Shown here: positions 60,986 to 64,000 of the stretch, piece by piece | Layout of the letters: each line of letters starts with the position of its first letter | Position numbering within the stretch: the stretch's first letter is position 1 | Assembly (NCBI GenBank): GCA_029780415.1 | Contig: JAKOYN010000136.1 | Span: 1-64,000, forward strand | Direction of reading: 5' to 3' | Origin: RXIX01 sp003989075 | Lineage (GTDB): Bacteria > Pseudomonadota > Gammaproteobacteria > Competibacterales > Competibacteraceae | DNA: 64,000 nt | Program-made: the position numbers and the translations under genes | The notes under the pieces: generated by a model | Database searches by the model: none | Seen by the model: the letters and a program-made list of their open reading frames with translations, nothing else | Told to the model about the DNA's origin: nothing

Positions 60986-61306
60986 ATGCTGCAGGGATGG
61001 GTTGCAGGATTGTGGCTGGCGCTGGCCGCGCTGGCTGCGAACCTGCCCTGGCTGAGCGATCGCTGGCTGCTGGTGCTGGCGCGCGATCGGGTCAAGCCCG
61101 GCAGCTTGCGCCTGCTCGAATGGCTGCTGCTGTATGGGCTGATTCTGGGTATCGGATTTGGCTTTGAATACAAGGCCACAGGTGTCCTGAGTCGGCAGGC
61201 TTGGGAGTTTTATACCGTTACCGCCTGTCTGTTCGCGGTAGCAGCATTGCCAGGGTTCATTTACCGCTACCAGTTACGGCGGCTGCTGGGGCATGCGAGT
61301 CGCTAG
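60986..61306 (+). CDS. DUF2818 membrane protein at the end of the nuo operon
   Basis: A 106-residue protein with three hydrophobic segments: the N-terminal WVAGLWLALAALAANLPWL, a middle LLYGLILGIGFGFEY, and a C-terminal helix before a basic end. DUF2818 proteins are found directly after nuoN in many Beta- and some Gammaproteobacteria and have no known function. The constant position suggests a role in complex I assembly or stability. A terminator follows 27 bases later. Confidence 0.87.
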   Translation: MLQGWVAGLWLALAALAANLPWLSDRWLLVLARDRVKPGSLRLLEWLLLYGLILGIGFGFEYKATGVLSRQAWEFYTVTACLFAVAALPGFIYRYQLRRLLGHASR

Positions 61307-61333
61307 GAGCGGATCAGTGAGCAGGAAAGAGCA

Positions 61334-61366
61334 GGGCGGCCGGGATCGGTTCCCGACCGCCCTTTT
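61334..61366 (+). terminator. Rho-independent terminator of the nuo operon
   Basis: GGGCGG-C-CGGGA and TCCCG-A-CCGCCC form a 12-position stem with one C-A mismatch and loop TCGGT, followed by TTTT. It ends only 9 bases before the next start codon, so it would also block or attenuate mrpA. Confidence 0.8.
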
Positions 61367-61375
61367 GGTTGTGTC

Positions 61376-64000
61376 ATGCTGGCCCTGATCATTCTGCTGC
61401 CGGTGCTGGGCGCCGCGCTGCCGCTTTGGCTGCAGCGCCGGGGGCGCAATGCCTGTGCCTGGGGTACGGCGCTGGTCGTGACGCTGAGCATGATCCTGCT
61501 GCTTGGCCTGGCGCCTGCCGTGTTTGCTGGCCGGCTCGTGCAGTGGGGTTTGCCGTGGATTCCGGCGCTGGGTCTGAATGCGAGCCTGCGTCTCGATGGT
61601 CTGGGTCTACTGTTTGGCCTGCTGATCACCGGCATTGGTCTGCTGGTAGTGCTTTATGCCCGCTACTATCTGGCAGCGCACGATAATCTGGCCCGCCTTT
61701 ATGCCCTGCTACTGTTGTTCATGGGCGCAATGCTCGGCATTATCCTGGCCGATAACGTGTTGCTTTTGCTGCTGTTCTGGGAACTGACCAGTCTGTGTTC
61801 CTTCCTGCTGGTTGGCTACTGGCACGAGCGTGGCGATGCCCGCCGGGGCGCGCGCCTGGCCCTGATCCTGACCGCGGGCGGTGGTCTGGCGCTGCTGGCG
61901 GGTCTGCTGTGGCTGGGGCAGGTGGCCGGCAGTTTCGAACTGTCAACGGTGTTGCTGCGTGGCGATGTGGTGCGCAGCGATCCGGCCTACCTGGGTATTC
62001 TGCTGCTGATCCTGCTCGGTGTCTGCACCAAATCGGCACAGTTTCCATTCCATTTCTGGCTGCCGCAGGCCATGGCGGCGCCAACCCCGGTGAGCGCCTA
62101 TCTGCACTCGGCGACCATGGTCAAGGCGGGTGTGTTCCTGCTGGCGCGACTGTTCCCGGTGCTGGCCGGTACCGAAGCCTGGTTTTCTCTGGTCGGTGGC
62201 GTGGGCTTGTTCACCCTGCTGTTCGCTGCCTACATGGCCCTGTTCCAGCACGATCTCAAGGGTCTGTTGGCCTATTCGACCATCAGCCACCTTGGGCTGA
62301 TTACCCTGCTGCTGGGGATCGGTACGCCGCTGGCTGCGGTTGCTGGCGTGTTCCACATCATCAACCACGCCACCTTCAAGGCCTCGCTGTTCATGGCGGC
62401 GGGGATCATCGAGCACGAGAGCGGCTGCCGCGACATGCGCCAGCTCAACGGCCTGTTCAAGTACATGCCGCAGACTGCGCTGCTGGCTATGGTGGCGGCG
62501 GCGGCGATGGCCGGTGTGCCGCTGCTGAATGGCTTTCTAAGCAAGGAAATGTTTTTTGCCGAGACAGTGCATTTGGCGCGCCTAGGCGAGATCAGTCTGC
62601 TGTTCCCGATGCTGGCGACGGTGGCCGGGGTGTTTTCGGTCGCCTATTCGGCGCGTTTCATCCACGATGTGTTTTTCAACGGTGAGCCGATCAACCTGCC
62701 GCGCCTACCGCATGAGCCGCCACGCTATCTGCGTGTGCCGGTGGAGATCCTGGTGGCGCTGTGTCTGCTGGTGGGCATGCTGCCCAGCTACACGGTTGGT
62801 CCGTTGCTGGCGGTAGCAGCGAGCAGTGTGGTGGGTACCGCGCTGCCGCCCTACAGTCTGGCGATCTGGCATGGATTCAATCTGCCGCTGTTGATGAGCA
62901 CCCTGGCCCTGTTCGGCGGCGTGCTGGTCTACAGCCAGCGCGCGATCCTGTTCCGTCTGCATGAACGCTATCCGCCGCCGGTCGGGCAATTGCTGTTTGC
63001 GGCCGGTTTGAACCGCTTGCTGGATGGTGCGCGCTGGCTGACGGGGTGGCTGGAGAATGGTGCGCTGCAGCGCTATTTGGCGCTGCTGGTGCTGGCGGCG
63101 CTGCTGGCCGGCCTGGTTGGGCTGTGGCCGACGGGTTTGCCAGCGACCGTTCATCCGGGGCCGGCGCTCAACCTGCTGGACCTGGTGTTCGGGCTGCTGC
63201 TGGCTCTGATGGCGCTGCTGACGGTGCGCTGGCATGAGCGGCGCCTGCTGGCGCTGCTGGCAGCGGGCGGGGCCGGGCTGGTGGTGGTCCTGGCCTTCGT
63301 GCGCTTTTCTGCGCCGGACCTGGCGCTGACTCAATTGACCGTCGAAGTGGTTACCACCGTGCTACTGCTGCTGGCCTTGCGCTTCTTGCCGCTGGAGATG
63401 CGCCAGAATGCGCTGCACCGCCCGTGGCGCGATATGCTGCTGGCGCTGGCGGCTGGTCTGGGTGTGGCCGCTTTGGCCTGGGGTGTGCTGAATACCGCGC
63501 CGCAGCCGGCACTGGCTGATTATTTCCTGACCCATAGCTTGCCCGGGGGCGGCGGCACTAACGTAGTCAATGTCATCCTGGTTGATTTTCGTGGCTTTGA
63601 TACCTTGGGCGAAACCACGGTGCTGGTGGTGGCGGCGCTGGGCATCGCAGCGCTGTTGGCCGGGGGCCTGCCACAGCCGGTGGCCCCGGCGGTCGTATCC
63701 CTGCCGCGCGCTCTGCTGCTGCAAATCGGCGTCCGGCCGCTGCTGGCGCTGACCCTATTGATGGCGGTCTATCTGTTCCTGCGCGGCCACAACCTGCCCG
63801 GAGGTGGTTTCGTTGCCGGACTGGTGGCGGCGTTGGCACTGGTGACCCAGTATTTGGCCGACGATTTTCGCGCGGTGACGGTGCGCTTGACGCTGCATTA
63901 TCCACGCTACATGGCCGCCGGGCTGCTGCTGATTGCCATAACCGGCGCACTGAGCATGGTACTGGGTTATCCATTCCTGACTTCAACCTTTGTTCATGTG
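61376..64000 (+). CDS. mrpA: Mrp-type Na+/H+ antiporter subunit A, fused MrpA-MrpB (3' end beyond window)
   Basis: The frame is open from ATG 61376 to the window edge, 875 codons. The N-terminal half is a NuoL-like antiporter: LFWELTSLCSFLLVGYW, KSAQFPFHFWLPQAMAAPTPVSAYLHSATMV and NHATFKASLFMAAGIIEHE. The later part has the MrpA extension (DLALTQLTVEVVTTVLLLLALRFLP) and, from about residue 780, an MrpB/MnhB-like domain with RGHNLPGGGFVAGL. The fused A/B form is known from Pseudomonas-type Mrp (Mnh/Pha) operons. It exports Na+ or K+ using the proton gradient. No ribosome site is visible and a terminator ends 9 bases upstream. Confidence 0.9.
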   Translation, partial: MLALIILLPVLGAALPLWLQRRGRNACAWGTALVVTLSMILLLGLAPAVFAGRLVQWGLPWIPALGLNASLRLDGLGLLFGLLITGIGLLVVLYARYYLAAHDNLARLYALLLLFMGAMLGIILADNVLLLLLFWELTSLCSFLLVGYWHERGDARRGARLALILTAGGGLALLAGLLWLGQVAGSFELSTVLLRGDVVRSDPAYLGILLLILLGVCTKSAQFPFHFWLPQAMAAPTPVSAYLHSATMVKAGVFLLARLFPVLAGTEAWFSLVGGVGLFTLLFAAYMALFQHDLKGLLAYSTISHLGLITLLLGIGTPLAAVAGVFHIINHATFKASLFMAAGIIEHESGCRDMRQLNGLFKYMPQTALLAMVAAAAMAGVPLLNGFLSKEMFFAETVHLARLGEISLLFPMLATVAGVFSVAYSARFIHDVFFNGEPINLPRLPHEPPRYLRVPVEILVALCLLVGMLPSYTVGPLLAVAASSVVGTALPPYSLAIWHGFNLPLLMSTLALFGGVLVYSQRAILFRLHERYPPPVGQLLFAAGLNRLLDGARWLTGWLENGALQRYLALLVLAALLAGLVGLWPTGLPATVHPGPALNLLDLVFGLLLALMALLTVRWHERRLLALLAAGGAGLVVVLAFVRFSAPDLALTQLTVEVVTTVLLLLALRFLPLEMRQNALHRPWRDMLLALAAGLGVAALAWGVLNTAPQPALADYFLTHSLPGGGGTNVVNVILVDFRGFDTLGETTVLVVAALGIAALLAGGLPQPVAPAVVSLPRALLLQIGVRPLLALTLLMAVYLFLRGHNLPGGGFVAGLVAALALVTQYLADDFRAVTVRLTLHYPRYMAAGLLLIAITGALSMVLGYPFLTSTFVHV

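Overview
The window is a gene-dense, GC-rich stretch of bacterial chromosome and almost certainly gammaproteobacterial. Supporting signs are a ZipA division protein, a ScpA-ScpB-RluB block, uvrC-pgsA followed by tRNA-Gly/Cys/Leu(UAA), and the order yhbY / rlmE-ftsH-folP-glmM-tpiA-secG-tRNA-Leu-nuoA..N. A PilJ/ChpA-type chemosensory system and a DUF2818 gene after nuoN suggest a free-living, aerobic, twitching-type bacterium outside the enteric group. I cannot name a genus from sequence alone.

Layout. 1-5837: end of a type IV pilus chemosensory operon (pilJ end, a compact chpA with four Hpt domains, a CheW-like chpC). 5867-12447: smc-zipA-ligA, for chromosome structure, division and ligation. 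12496-14577 (minus): yciB-yciI-bolA-parvulin. 14725-15345: yciO. 15362-18686 (minus): marR-emrA-emrB efflux operon with a perfect palindrome in front of marR. 18814-23070: M50 protease, trpS, scpA, scpB, rluB. 23039-25276 (minus): a YciK-like dehydrogenase, a squalene/phytoene-synthase-family protein with degenerate active-site motifs, and a DUF4124 protein. 25521-27550: a GNAT acetyltransferase and a convergent TrpB2-type tryptophan synthase beta chain. 27648-32344 (minus): complete terZABCDE stress/tellurite cluster. 32514-34607: a large Sel1-repeat protein divergent from terZ. 34635-35963 (minus): a ZIP-type transporter with an inserted cyclic-nucleotide-binding domain. 36057-38867: uvrC, pgsA and three tRNAs. 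39247-42468: yhbY, a small membrane protein, rlmE, ftsH. 42560-45972: folP, glmM, tpiA, secG. 45997-46081: a leucine-type tRNA whose anticodon reads GTG. 46386-61306: the full 14-gene nuo operon plus DUF2818. 61376-end: start of an Mrp-type antiporter (fused MrpA/B), cut by the window edge.

Most of the window is conserved core genome. The accessory-looking parts are the ter cluster with its Sel1 neighbour, the ZIP-cNMP hybrid and the emr operon. I see no transposase, integrase, prophage or CRISPR array.

The strongest anomaly is the tRNA at 45997. It folds as a well-formed class II tRNA-Leu with A73 and CCA, in the place where E. coli has tRNA-Leu(GAG), but its anticodon is GTG (His). If real and expressed it would be expected to put leucine at histidine codons. 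Other points of interest are the cyclic-nucleotide-gated-looking ZIP protein, the degenerate squalene-synthase-like protein, a terminator directly before mrpA, terminator-like hairpins in unexpected places, and back-to-back start codons of yhbY and a small unknown membrane protein.
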